This document shows, piece after piece, positions 52,410 through 63,077 of a stretch of 64,000 bases of DNA. The DNA is from Paralithodes platypus (Eukaryota > Arthropoda > Malacostraca > Decapoda > Lithodidae). Below the pieces are notes generated by a model. It made no database searches. It was not told the DNA's origin and was given only the letters and a program-made list of their open reading frames with translations. Position 1 is the first letter of the stretch; every line of letters starts with the position of its first letter. Location: positions 16,498,038-16,562,037 of the forward strand of contig CM064552.1 of the NCBI GenBank assembly GCA_032716605.1, given 5' to 3'. Position numbers and translations under genes: made by a program.

Positions 52410-53391
52410 ATTTATTTTTTTATTTTTTTTTCTATGTGATTGAGGGAGGCAAAAGGCATAACTGCCTATAGCGAGTGCCTCCCCCATAGTTGAAAGAGTG
52501 ACAGGGCCAAAATCAAGGGACGTTCGAGCCAAAATGCCTGGACACACGGAGTTTGAAGCAATTTAAGTCATAGGAAGAGGGAAAGACTGATTCTGGGAGA
52601 GAGTTCCAGAGCTCAGCTGTTGAGTAGAAGAAAGTTTGAGAGTAACGTTTCACTCTTGGGTTGGAGAGTTGCACAGAGTAGGGGTGGGATTGAGTTGCAA
52701 GACGGGTACCACGTGCCCTACGTAAAGGAGGTGGTATGCACTGGGATAGCTCTGAGGAACACTGATTATTATAGTAGCGATAGAATAGCGAGAGAGATGC
52801 AACATTGCGGCGGAGAGAGAGAGATTGCAGAGAGTTGGTAAGTGGACGGGAGTTAATGATACGAAAGGCCTTCCTTTCAACCTTGTCTAGGAGAGCGGTG
52901 TGAGAGGAACCTCCCCACACATGTGAACAATACTCAATACAAGGGCGCACTATGCCCCTGTACAGAGCAAGAAGCTGTGCAGGGGAAAAGAACCCCCTAA
53001 GGCGGTTGAGCACACCCAGCTTCTGGGAGGCTGCCTTAGCAAGACTGGTAATATGGTCCTTCCAAATGAGAGCAGAAGAAAAAGAGACACCAAGAATATT
53101 GAGAGAAGATGAAGGGTTGATTTTTGTATTGTTGAAGAATAAGGGATAGTCCGCTGGGAGATCCTGACGGGTAGATAGATGGAGAAATTGGGTTTTGGAA
53201 GCATTAAAGTTAACAAGGTTTTCTCTGCCCCAATTGGAAATAGTATTTAGATCAGAATTTAAGAGTTCTATGGCTTCATTACCACAGAGGAGTTGAGGAG
53301 TATGTGTGGAGTTACTCGTAGAGACGCATTGAGGAATGAAGAGATACGTAGGAGTGGGGCAGCAGGAACATTTGTCAGCCAGAGTGGACAA
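52410..53391 (-). pseudogene. Jockey-like LINE, RT C-terminus and 3' UTR
   Basis: The 292-codon frame (53391-52513) gives the end of the RT: VNFNASKTQFLHLS, NILGVSFSS and RPCIEYCSHVWGGSSHTALL, then LPESVFPSSYDLNCFKLRV at the end. The 3' UTR (gcctccctcaatcacatag) leads to an A-rich tail near 52415. It is 5'-truncated upstream of motif C. It belongs to the same family as the element starting at 62340, judged by style and not by overlap. Confidence 0.82.
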
Positions 53392-54042
53392 AAGGGTGCT
53401 GATCTGGTATGGTCATGTTGAACGAATGGGAGATGAAAGGCTTACAAAGAGAATATATGAGTCAGATACTAGGGGAGATAGAAGGGCAGGAAGACCCCCA
53501 TTGATATGGAGAGACTGTGTAAGACAAGCTTTGGATGATAGAGGAATGACTATAGATCAGGCAAAGGAAGTGGTAATAAACAGGAATGAATGGAGAATGC
53601 TTGTGAATAGTTGAGTGAACACATGGTCATTTGAGGGAAGGGGTCGGGCGCCTGGCCCGGGGAGACAATTAATATGAAGGGTGCGCCTTGAAGTGTGGTG
53701 GGCGGGCTTGTGGTTTTGGCTCCGCTGCATGTCTGTCTGCCGAGATCGGAGCCTCTCCGGGTGGTCGGAGGCCGGGGGAGTGCTGGAGCGACCTTGGTGA
53801 CCCTGGTCTCTGGGTATTCTCCTGGGTGACCTAGATGTGTGTGAATTTTGTGTTTTGTCTGTGTTTGTTCGTTGTTTTGTCTTGTGTTTTGTGTTTTCCC
53901 TGTTCTTGCTCTATCTTGAGTCGGCTACCCCCAAGAAAATACAAACAAAAAAATAATAAAATAGAGGAAAATAAAAATAACAAAATTGGAAAAGTGGGGA
54001 TTGGGCCTGAGCATATAGATAGATAGATAGATAGATAGATTA
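53392..54042 (+). pseudogene. RTE-like LINE C-terminus and 3' UTR with GATA tail
   Basis: 53393-53614 encodes VLIWYGHVERMGDERLTKRI and GRPPLIWRDCVRQAL, the RTE-like C-terminal domain, ending in TGA. The 3' UTR at 53640-54010 is the same as the minus-strand copy at 1836-2190. The element ends in seven GATA units (54016-54042). The 5' boundary abuts the Jockey-like fragment tail to 5' end. Confidence 0.8.
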
Positions 54043-54080
54043 GTGAAATTATTTGTATTATTTAGAATATATTCTATTAA

Positions 54081-54944
54081 CACTTATGCTGCGGGCATAT
54101 GTGGGCTATTTAGGGCATATTCAGGCACTCCTGAATGATTAATCAAGCATCTGCATTAAATAAACTGTATTCTGCCGAAAACTAGGCGAAAATAGCTTCA
54201 AAATGAGCCAAGAACGGGCTTCGTAGGTGGCGGGCTTCACCCGCAGCGGTGCCATAGACATGCGGGAAAACTGCTAATTATTAGTTCTCGTTCGCTCGGC
54301 AACACAACAGTTCTCGCTCGCTCGGCAATACTGTTGTGAGACACCCGCGCGAGACACAGTCTCCCTCAGTGAGCGGCTCGCTGCTCTAAGGGTCGGAGGT
54401 GGGTTCCTCACGCTCCCGCCCACTGACACTCGATTTCTACGGCTTTTACAGGCTTTTAACCCCTTATTGGCGGCGCTCGACTTAAGTCGTGCACCAATTT
54501 GCAGCAAGTTAGGAGCATTATTAAGGCTTTTAAAGGGTTAAAATAGAGTGCAAATGGCCGGGAGCATAGCGGGCCAGACAGCCGACTCCCAGGGCTTACC
54601 GCCGCCCATTAACTCATGTTCCCTGTGTTCTCGAGAGGCCGGCAGTGTAGCCAGTAGTGAGCATAGCTGGGAAAAATATACCGATATATGCTAAACTCCC
54701 ATGTTCGTGGCATCACTGCAAGAGAACCACGAGTGCTACGTAGCTCGTTCTGGTCTCATTTTAAAGCTTTTAGTGCCTAGATTTTTGCTAAATAATTTTT
54801 GTTTCATGCAGATGCTTAATTTATCATGCAGGAGGGCCTGAATATGCCCAAATGAGCCTAAAACACCCCGCTAGACAAGGGTTAAAGCCTGGAAATTGCT
54901 GTAAATTGCCAGGACATTCCGGAACGTCACCCGCAGCCAATGGG
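54081..54944. mobile_element. TTAA MITE, outer (family 4), hosting another MITE
   Basis: TTAA at 54077-54080 and 54945-54948 bounds tips CACTTATGCTGCGGG and, inverted, CCCATTGGCTGCGGG. It contains a complete family-2 MITE (54460-54881). It has a local duplication of gttctcgctcgctcggcaa near 54285-54330. Confidence 0.85.
54460..54881 (+). mobile_element. TTAA MITE (422 bp), family 2, nested
   Basis: TTAA at 54456-54459 and 54882-54885 bounds tips CCCCTTATTGGC and AGACAAGGG. It is almost identical to 36350-36772. Confidence 0.92.
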
Positions 54945-55030
54945 TTAAAGGAGCAAAACTTATCTTTTGTAGGCATTTCAACAAATCTTTTAATCTTTTA
55001 ATTCCGAAATTTACAAACACTGAATTGGAA

Positions 55031-55503
55031 GGTTTGACGTACCTCCCAACCTACCAAATAGGAAAACCTACTATTTGGTAGTAGTCTTGGAAAATCCAAC
55101 GTCAAGGCTATTAACCTAATTGCAATGACGACTTGTCTATTTTGACTGCTATGTCGTCATCCCAATCGGGTTAAAAAAGAAAACGTTGAGTCTAATCCTT
55201 AACTTGCTCTAGGAGACGTACAATAACCAAAACTACCACCGAACGTGAAAAACGCATAGAAGAGAAGAAAAAGGGATTTACCTGAGTAACAGCTGACAGC
55301 CCATACCGTCTTCTGTCCATGTTGACACCTGGTCGAACCTGAGCGCATGCGCCCCTTTCCAAGCATCATTATTCCACGTAGACAGAGGAGCGAGGATGGG
55401 CAGGGGTCCGGCTTGTGGGAGGGTACTATGTACGTTGGATTTTCCAAGACTACTACCAAATAGTAGGTTTTCCTATTTGGTAGGATGGGAGGTACGTCAA
55501 ACC
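55031..55503. mobile_element. Foldback element with 72 bp inverted ends
   Basis: The arms 55031-55102 and 55432-55503 match at 71 of 72 positions as inverse complements, starting ggtttgacgtacctccca. Each arm also has an internal hairpin around ctaccaaatag and ctatttggtag. A diverged third arm follows at 55504-55550. The interior has GCGCATGCGC (55343-55352). A minus frame at 55459-55199 is not recognised. Confidence 0.88.
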
Positions 55504-55550
55504 TCCCAATTTGTTAGTAGTCTAGGCAAATCCAACGTCAAGGCTGCGTA

Positions 55551-56049
55551 ACAAATTGGAAGAGGACATCCAAGCCCAATTACCAAATACAGATGCAAAA
55601 CAAAAATATGAATGACAAAGAACACAATATAAACAAGAGAGTTTAAAAAGAGTGAAATACTGAGGAGTAGTTAAAAGGAGCAGTTTTGTCAGTGTGGCTT
55701 TGTCATTCATAGCATCGGAGAAAACTTGAAAACAAATCTACAACAGTACCGTACAAAAATCAATTTCTTCTGAAGCGCAGATATTAACAGCATACCAACA
55801 TACATACATGGGAAAAGTAGGTCACATGGGACATATACTGTATACAGAATATATAAATATACCCAAGCTCGTGACCAGTGTCCGTAACCCGTACCCCTCC
55901 CTTTTCTAAAAAAAATATAAAAAAAATAAAGAATGACGAGGAGGGGGCCCAGGGTCCCAGCCAGGGCACCAGGAGACGAGACCCCCAAGAGCGACCACCA
56001 GCCCGGCGGGTCAGACGACGGACACGGAGAGGTAGGAGGAGACGAAGGG
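55551..56049. other. Unremarkable stretch before the GC-rich domain
   Basis: AT-rich to about 55930, then GC-rich. No gene, TIR or known repeat is recognised. Confidence 0.4.
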
Positions 56050-56650
56050 TGTGACCGATGACCACAAACTCACAGAGGCAATGTCAGGCAACGATCAACA
56101 GTGCAGGAACCGTAGGGAGGCTGCAAAGGATCTAAAAACATGCGCAGAACCCCCACAAGCAGGGAAACCAACACGAAGTGCCCGACAAAGGAGGCTGCCA
56201 ATCGGCACCCTCGACAACCCCACATCAGGCCTCGGTGACACCCACATAGCCGGCACCACAGATGCCACATATGCGTGCCAGGAGCAAACCGGGCAGCACG
56301 CAAGGCGAGCACGGCCACGTCGGAAAGCCAGCGGCAGCCAGTCCCGCCACCCGACTACCAGAAACCAGCGCCACGAAGGACAAAGGACTCCCGAGCAACA
56401 GCACCAGCGTCGCGTCCTGTGTGGATATTCGCGATGCCAGAAGGTCCAGAGTCCAGTCCAGAACCCACAGAGAAGGGGGCTGGCGTGGCGGCGGGCGAGC
56501 CTGGAAGGCCGGTTTCAGGAAGGAAACCAGCACGGTCGGTGGAACGACCAGTCCAGCCAGAGACACAAAGACTACCTGGATGGTAGACAGGCGGAAGCGC
56601 ACAAAGCGAAACATGAAGTGACGGGCGCGAAAAAAGCGAAGCAAGCAGCG
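56050..56650 (-). pseudogene. Decayed DIRS-like tyrosine recombinase
   Basis: The minus frame at 56644-56225 reads FQARPPPRQPPSLWVLDWTL, LDLLASRISTQDATLVLLL and FVALVSGSRVAGLAA, aligning over some 60 residues with FKLRPPPRQLMPTWSLDKAL and FLLALATGNRVSELAA of the intact recombinase. The catalytic Arg is kept as GSRVAGL. Downstream HxxR and Tyr motifs are not seen. GC content is much higher than in the intact copy. Confidence 0.78.
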
Positions 56651-58212
56651 CTATAGGCGCATGTCCTGCATCCAGGGCAGAAGAGACGTCCAGCGGGACA
56701 CGGAAGACCATGGAAAGTCCGACCAGGAACGGGAGAGGAAGGCAGGGAGGACCCGACTGTGGACCCGTGAGCCACCGAGCCCGTGAACGTCAACAAGGGC
56801 CCGAGGTCGCCAACCCGGCCCAAGAGGAATCGCGAGACAGGCAGGGGCACCGGAAACGGGCACCCTCACCACAGCTGGGCGCACCAAGCCAGTGCCAGCC
56901 ACGGGAGCGGCAACAACCAGACCCAGCCGCGGAACTGTCGTAGCTTCAGGGGGACGTCGCACAGCAAGAGTGCGACCGGAGGAGGAATACGAAGAGCTCC
57001 GCCACCTCACCCCATACATCCGTGAATGCAACCAGAACCATGGCCGGGGTGCGAGACAGGAGGGAGAGGGACAAAGGCAACGTGTGCCACCCCCATGAGG
57101 CGAACAAGGAGAGCCCCGGAACGCCCCAAGAAGCAGTCAGGTCGACGAAGACAGTATGCGGCAGCGTCCACTCTACCAGAACAGCCTGTCCGGACAACAG
57201 GTAGGCACGGCGAGGCAGGAAGCACGCAGGGACACGCAGTGCCGGTCCGCCAGGAAGAACAACGGCTCTGCGATCCCCAACAGAGGACAAGACCTGGAGG
57301 ACCTCTGCATGCGGAGACCATGGACCTCCGACTGAACGTTCAACCTGGAAGCCACCGACTCGCCCGAAAGCGCGAACGCGTGAACCCACAGGAAGAACAA
57401 CGGCACCAACAGGCCGAGAGCATCGACTGGTAGGGGCGTGTGCCCAGATGGCCAGCCCAGACGTTGATGCCCCATGGACAACCGGGAGCCCGAAGCTACC
57501 TTGCACAACGTATCAGCGACCACCCAGATCGTCGGCAGAGGGGCAGGCCAGGGCACAGCTGCAGAGAGCGTGCCCCGAGTGGCCCAGGACCGAAGGGAGA
57601 CGTGGAGGGCCCCAAACTGCAGTGACAATGGACGCCCCGGCAGAGGGTCCACCCCGAAAGTCACCGACTCGCCTGAAGGGCTAGTGCGTGAACCCTCAGG
57701 AATAACAATGTCACCAACAGGTCGAGAGCATCGACGTGCAGGGGCATGTGCCCGACCACCAGCCCTGACGGTGAAGTCCCATGGAATAGTGGGAGCTCCA
57801 AGCCACCACGCACGACGAATCTGTGACCAACCAGAATGTCGGTGGTGGGGCAGACCAGGGCCCGGGTGGCGAGAGAGAGCCCTGAGCGACCCAGAGTAAA
57901 AAAGGGTTGGTAAATGGTGCATGGGACTAGCCACAACCTGGAACGTGGCAGCTGACAGGGAGCGTGTCCAGTGCGTACCAAGCCAGGGTGTTGGAGACCA
58001 TCCACCAAACGTCCAGGTAAAACAGGAGCTGGATACCGTCTCGCAGAAGAGGATCCGGAGCCTGTATCACCAGCATAGGGCCAAAATGCACCCGGTAGCT
58101 CCCGCGACATCACCAACGACTGAGGCCGTAGCATCACGAGTACCAACAGCACGTAAAACTGAGTGCTCATGAGAGAACAGGCGAGGGTCGACAGAACCAG
58201 CACCGGACTCAT
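56651..58212 (-). pseudogene. Decayed DIRS-like RT end, RNase H and methyltransferase-like part
   Basis: On the minus strand the 57934-57173 frame has LLVPLFFLWVHAFALSGESV and MQRSSRSCPLLGIAE, matching LLVPLYFLQAHGPALRGKSV and KQGSTRSRKLL of the intact element. The RNase H residue D in RMDNLNAV is N in RLNVQSEV. The 57506-56946 frame has GLSLFASWGWHTLPL, matching VDLFASEETHKLPL. The RNase H segment is repeated about 318 bases apart (57340-57560 against 57660-57880). Several frames are needed, so it is dead. Confidence 0.78.
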
Positions 58213-60480
58213 CGCGTCACAGGCAGTCTACGGTACCAGGAATACACGAGAGAGGAAAATCCTGCGGCCGAGTTGCACCACCGGAACTACCCATTTTCCG
58301 TGTATGGACGCGACCATGGTGGCCACATCGCTAGGGTAGATTCCACCTGGTAACCGTTCGGCCCCACGTGCCTTGTGGCCAGTGAAGATGGGCGCAAGAG
58401 AGAAAAAATCAGTGGGGACTCTCGCGACAAAGTAAGCAACCCTGTCTGAGAGGCGAGAAGGAGACCGACCTGGAGATCCGACACGTGTTTAGACGTGGAA
58501 GCTCCTCCGAAACGGCTCTGAGTGCCACGAGCAAACCCCCCCTCCCCTTTTCTGATGAAAAGGGCGTGACACGCCACCAACCGTCCGGGGGAGTACACCC
58601 CGACGAAGCACGACCAGAGGGAGAGGGCTGACCAGCCTCGCACCAGCGGGGCCAACGCGATGAGGCCCGGCCGAGCGAGCGGACAGTGTACGGTACTCCA
58701 ACCGTGACACGGCACGACGGTGCGAGCCGGAAGCAGTGGCAGCCGACAGGGAGGCGTGCAGCACCCAGGCGCTACGGAGCAAACAACCCCGTTGTAGACA
58801 GAGCGCAGAGTAAGCAGGCCCAGACGCCCAACGAACAGGGCGCCGCAGCGGACCGTGGACCGAACGGCGAGGCAAAGGCGAGCAGCTTCGCACAGCACCA
58901 CCGGCAGCACGGGGAGAAAGGACATAGCGAGCTGGAGGGAAATTCGCCGCACATAGCCCAAAGCGTGGCGAAGGATACTCTGAGGCACCACCTCGGCAAG
59001 ACGAGGGGGGGGTGGGTTTGAACTGAGGGCAGCAGGTGCCCAATGACAGAGGCCACCAAGTCCACCACCCGCCAGCACAAGGCAAAAGCCGAGAGCCGCC
59101 CCCTCGAGGAGAGTGAAGAAGGGAGAAGAGAAGCCGCAAACACCGAGCTCGGGGGCGCAGACCCAGAACCAGAACACGCCACGCAGACAGCCGACAGAGA
59201 CGAGAGGGATGAAGAGGCAGGCACAGCAAGCGAGACAGCGACGTCGACGGCCCGGGAAGCAAACAGCAGGACCCCGACAACCAGGCCCCAAACGGGGCGG
59301 TTGAGCGAGCACGGCAGGAAGAGCAGGTATACTGCCCTCGCGCAGGGCCGGCCCCAAGGAGAACAGTCCCGACAAGACCGAGAGGGACCGAACAACCAGG
59401 AGGACATCCAGGCGGCCGAAGGCCGACCAGAGCAGGGGCCTATGGGTAGACGGAGGCCTGGGCCCACCGAGAAGAACTGACGGCCCGCCCTGCTCGGGGA
59501 AGGCCTATACCTCCACGCCCGCAACCAGAACGTCACCTCAGAACGCCCTGCACAGCAGGTAGACACGAAGAGGGACAGACCAGCCAGAAGGAAGAGGTCA
59601 CGCCAGGGCTTGCAGGGCACCAGCACCCGGGCCCCCTCACTCCAAAAGCAGGCATCCCTGGAGGAAGAGAACCGCGAGGATCCCCAGGCCTGCAGAGGAA
59701 GGGGGGGGGGGCCCCCCCCCCCAGGTAGAACAGCAGGCGGAGGAGAGACAGCCAAAGAATGCATCTGCAACAGGGAGATCCCCCTTGGATAGAGGGAAGC
59801 AGAGGAACAATGAGGGGGGGAGCAAAAGCAACCCCCTCCCCGTCGAAAGTCGGTGTAAGCAGAGGAAGAGACAACAGAAGCCAAACCGAGATGGAGAAAG
59901 CGTAGAAGACTGCAACACCGCTGAAACCATCAAAGGTCAGCTTGACAAGTACCGTGCGCGGCATCCAAGGTCAGAGCTACAGTCAGAAATGAAGGAAAGA
60001 CGTCCGTAACTGGGCCATGTAGGAAGAGAGACAGGTGTTGCCTGATGGCCTTTGGTACCCCGGTGGACTCCTAGTATATCGGAGGGCAAGCAACCATGAG
60101 GGGTCGGAAGACCTGTTGTCGCCAGATTCCCTGAGTAATGCCTGATGTCCAAGGTAATCCTTGGCACTCCTATGTACACCGTAAAACGGCCAAGAAACCA
60201 GGAAGGAAGCATGGAGAAGAACAAGTTGGCATGCAAACTGAGGTTCTGGACACACCAAACCGGAAACTCTGAGGGGCAGTGAAAAAGGGCAGGTCGAAGC
60301 CTGGGATAACCTGCAAAGACGGAGAAAGCGTTAAACACTAACTCAACACCCAAAATGCAGGGTCTATAACACAGTAAAAACAGTGAAAACCAGATGGAGA
60401 GGGTGTGTGGAAAACACCAGCCATACACCTTCCATGTCATTGTAAAAGCAGTCAGGGAAGACAAATGACAGCATTGGTTA
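58213..60480 (-). other. GC-rich domain, probably the 5' part of the decayed DIRS-like element
   Basis: Long open frames exist on both strands (for example 59884-58772 and 59043-59480), as expected for GC-rich DNA with few stop triplets. None shows a motif I recognise. Position upstream of the decayed RT suggests former gag and leader. G and C runs occur at 59700-59722. No host gene is supported. Confidence 0.4.
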
Positions 60481-60720
60481 GAAGTAAAACTAACCACCCC
60501 CGCAAAATTGCGGGCCCATTTTGGTGTGTCCCATGGGACACCACAACCCGCAAGTTCGCGGGACCGCAAATTCGCGCTATATGAGGCCGGCAAAAATTGG
60601 TATGTCCGCAAATTCGCGCTATACGAGACCCACAACATTGCGGGACCGTGGCAAGGCCAGGTCCACGCCGAAAAAGCGAAATGAGTGTCTGAGACAACAC
60701 CGAAACAGGCCGCAAGGTTG
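60481..60720. repeat. Short repeats of cgcaaattcgcgctata
   Basis: cgcaaattcgcgctatatgag (about 60567) and cgcaaattcgcgctatacgag (about 60609) repeat, with cgcaaaattgcggg and acattgcgggaccg around them. A palindrome tgtcccatgggaca lies at about 60526-60539. No gene. Confidence 0.65.
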
Positions 60721-61890
60721 TGGGCATCTCCTATGAACTCCAAGCTTGGGAGAGGGCCTAGAAGCAGAGCAGTGTCTTCCAAGAACATCACCCATCTCCA
60801 CCTGTCAAGGGAGACACACCAGGGGAAACAGGCCGCAAGGATGTGGGTATCCCCTATGAACTCCAAGCTCGTGTGAGGGCCAACAAGCTGAGTATGATCT
60901 CCAAGCTTGTCTCCTTATGACCTCCAAGCCTGCGTGAGGGCCTACAAGCTGAGCACGCTCTCCAAGCTTGTGTGAGGGCCTACAAGCTCAGCAGAATCTT
61001 CATTGAACAGTACCGTACCCAACTCAACCTCTCAAGGGAGGGGAGGTAAGGAAGACACACTAGGGGAGAGGAGGCACATCCCCCAGGTTCCTAGCATCTC
61101 CTTATGATCTCCAAGCCTGTGTGAGGGCCAACAAGCCGAACATGTTCTCCAAGCTTGTGTGAGGGCCTACAAGCCGAGCATGTTCTCCAAGCTTGTGTGA
61201 GGGCCTACAAGCTGAGCAGCGTCTTCCTTGAACAGTACTGTACCCAGCTCAACCTGTCAAAGGAGGGGTGGCAAGGAAGACACACCAGGGAAGAGGAGGC
61301 ACATCCCCCAGGACTCCTATATCAACTCCTTATGATCTCCAAGCTTGTGTGATAGCAAACAAGCTGAGCAAAACCTCCAAGCTTGTGTGAGGGCCTACAA
61401 GCTGAGCAGTATCTTCCTTGAACAGTACTGTACCCATCTCAACCTGTCAAGGGAGGGGTGGCAAGGAAGACACACCAGGGGAGAGGAGGCACATCCCCCA
61501 GGACTCCTATAGCATCTCCTTATTATCTCCAAGCTTGGGAAGGGCCATCAAGCTGAGCAGTGTCTTCCTTGATCAGGAACCTGTCTCAACCGGTCAAGGG
61601 AGGGGCAAGGAAGACAAACCAGGGGAGAGGAGGCACATCCCCCAGGACCCTTAGCATTTCTTATAAACTCCAAGCTTGTGTGAGGGCCAATAAGCTGATT
61701 ATGATCTCCAAGCTTGTGTGTTGGCCCTCAAGCTGAGCAAAAATGCGGGCATCTCCTTATGATCTTTAAGCTTGGAAAGGCCATCAAGCTGAGCAGTGTC
61801 TTCCTTGAACAGTAACCCATCTCAACCAATCAAGGGAGGGGGCAAGGAAGACACACCAGGGGAGAGGAGGCACATCCCCCAGGAACCACC
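60721..61890. repeat. VNTR of irregular 140-240 bp units
   Basis: ctccaagcttgtgtgagggc with tacaagctgagcag and then cacaccaggggagaggaggc with acatcccccagga recur. The cacatcccccag word occurs at about 61074, 61300, 61491, 61634 and 61871, and diverged units reach back to 60740. Each unit is a mosaic of two shorter modules in differing numbers. Short frames here are by-products. Confidence 0.85.
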
Positions 61891-62339
61891 CAACCCACAG
61901 AAATAGAGCCATAGCCCATGAAGAGCCCGTGGCAGGGAGGGTGGTTGCACAAACAGGGACCTCCAAAGGGTACCCCTGAACCGTGCATGAAAGAGCATGA
62001 ATGCCCACCAAAATCGTGCCCTAAATCCGGCGATGAAGAGGGGGTGGGGGGGGGGGGGGGGCCGCGCTCCAGCTGGGAAAAAACATGATGACACAGCAGG
62101 GAGTGCCACCCCCCACTAGCCTAATCAAGTCCAGGGAAGTATAGGCTAGCAAAACAGCAACATCTCGCCAACACACAGTGGGGAGATTGTAGGCACCAAT
62201 CGATCAGGGCTAGACCCAGGTGAGGTTATAGACATGTGATAAAGAGTCGCTGGAACATCCTGTTTCATTTGCTTGGCCTCTCTTACTGATTTTCTTTGTG
62301 CCTCATTTACACTGAGAGCAATCCAGCTAGCTCTCACAA
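61891..62339. other. No feature recognised; G run at 62048-62061
   Basis: This mixed-composition stretch joins the VNTR to the Jockey-like LINE. It includes a long G run (about 62048-62061). No gene or known repeat is seen. Confidence 0.5.
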
Positions 62340-62466
62340 ACACTTCCTCCTCCTATCCACTTCACTAAACTAAACATGCACACCACACTTCATTCCTCCA
62401 CACCAAAATTTTTAAAAATTATGAATTTCAGCCCAGCCTCGGAGTCCCCAGGGGGGGGGACCATAA

Positions 62467-63000
62467 ATGCCCCCACACCCGAGACCGCGGCCTGTTATTC
62501 TTTCTATTGATTTCTGCAACATTCGCGGACTTTCCTCTAACTTTCACTCTGTTGAATACCATCTCTCCTCCTACAAACCTGATCTTCTCTTCCTCACCGA
62601 AACTCAAGTGTTTGTAGCAACATCCAGCAACCCCTTCTCTGTATCCTCCAACTTTCTCTATCCTAGTTTCAAAGCCAAAGGCGGATGTTGTGCATATGTG
62701 CACAACAAACTCACTTGCTCTCGTGTTCCCGATTTAGACTCCTCTGAATTCTCTACTTTATGCCTCAAACTTTCCTGTCATTCTCTTACTAAATATTTCT
62801 GTGCTGTCTATCTTTCCTCTAACTCTACCAACTTTTCCAAATTCTTTGACTATCTAAATTCTACAGTGGAACACATTCTATCCATTTCTCCTTTCTCAGA
62901 AATCTCCATCTTAGAGATTTCAACGTTCACCACCGCCAATGGCTCTCCTCTCACACTACTGACCCACCTGGTGAACAAGCCTACATCTTTTCTATCATAA
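62467..63000 (+). pseudogene. APE endonuclease of the Jockey-like LINE
   Basis: It shows DFCNIRGLSSNFHSVEYHL and PDLLFLTETQVF (catalytic Glu motif), then GGCCAYVHNKL and FCAVYLSSN. At about 62925 the frame shifts: the expected GDFN-type motif appears in the next frame as DFNVHHRQW, followed by GDRPNILD and a TAG at 63075-63077. Confidence 0.85.
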
Positions 63001-63077
63001 ATGGCCTAGAGCAGTTAGTTCAGCAACCCACCCGTATCCCGGATCGCATCGGAGATCGGCCCAACATTCTTGACTAG

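Larger units (their letters stand above)
54043..55030 (-). mobile_element. Penelope-like fragment interrupted by nested MITEs
   Basis: 54043-54080 and 54945-55020 match 27335-27440, the middle region of the Penelope-like family (tagtgaaattatttgta, aaaggagcaaaactt, tcttttaattccgaaat). The break is at a TTAA filled by the 54081-54944 MITE. Confidence 0.8.

Noticed and set aside
59043..59480. Plus-strand Glu/Arg-rich frame in the GC-rich domain
   Set aside because: Low-complexity composition from GC-rich DNA, antisense to longer frames; no evidence for a gene.
58287..59884. Long open frames on the minus strand (over 350 codons)
   Set aside because: Equally long frames occur on the opposite strand, no domain is recognisable, and GC-rich DNA has few stop triplets.
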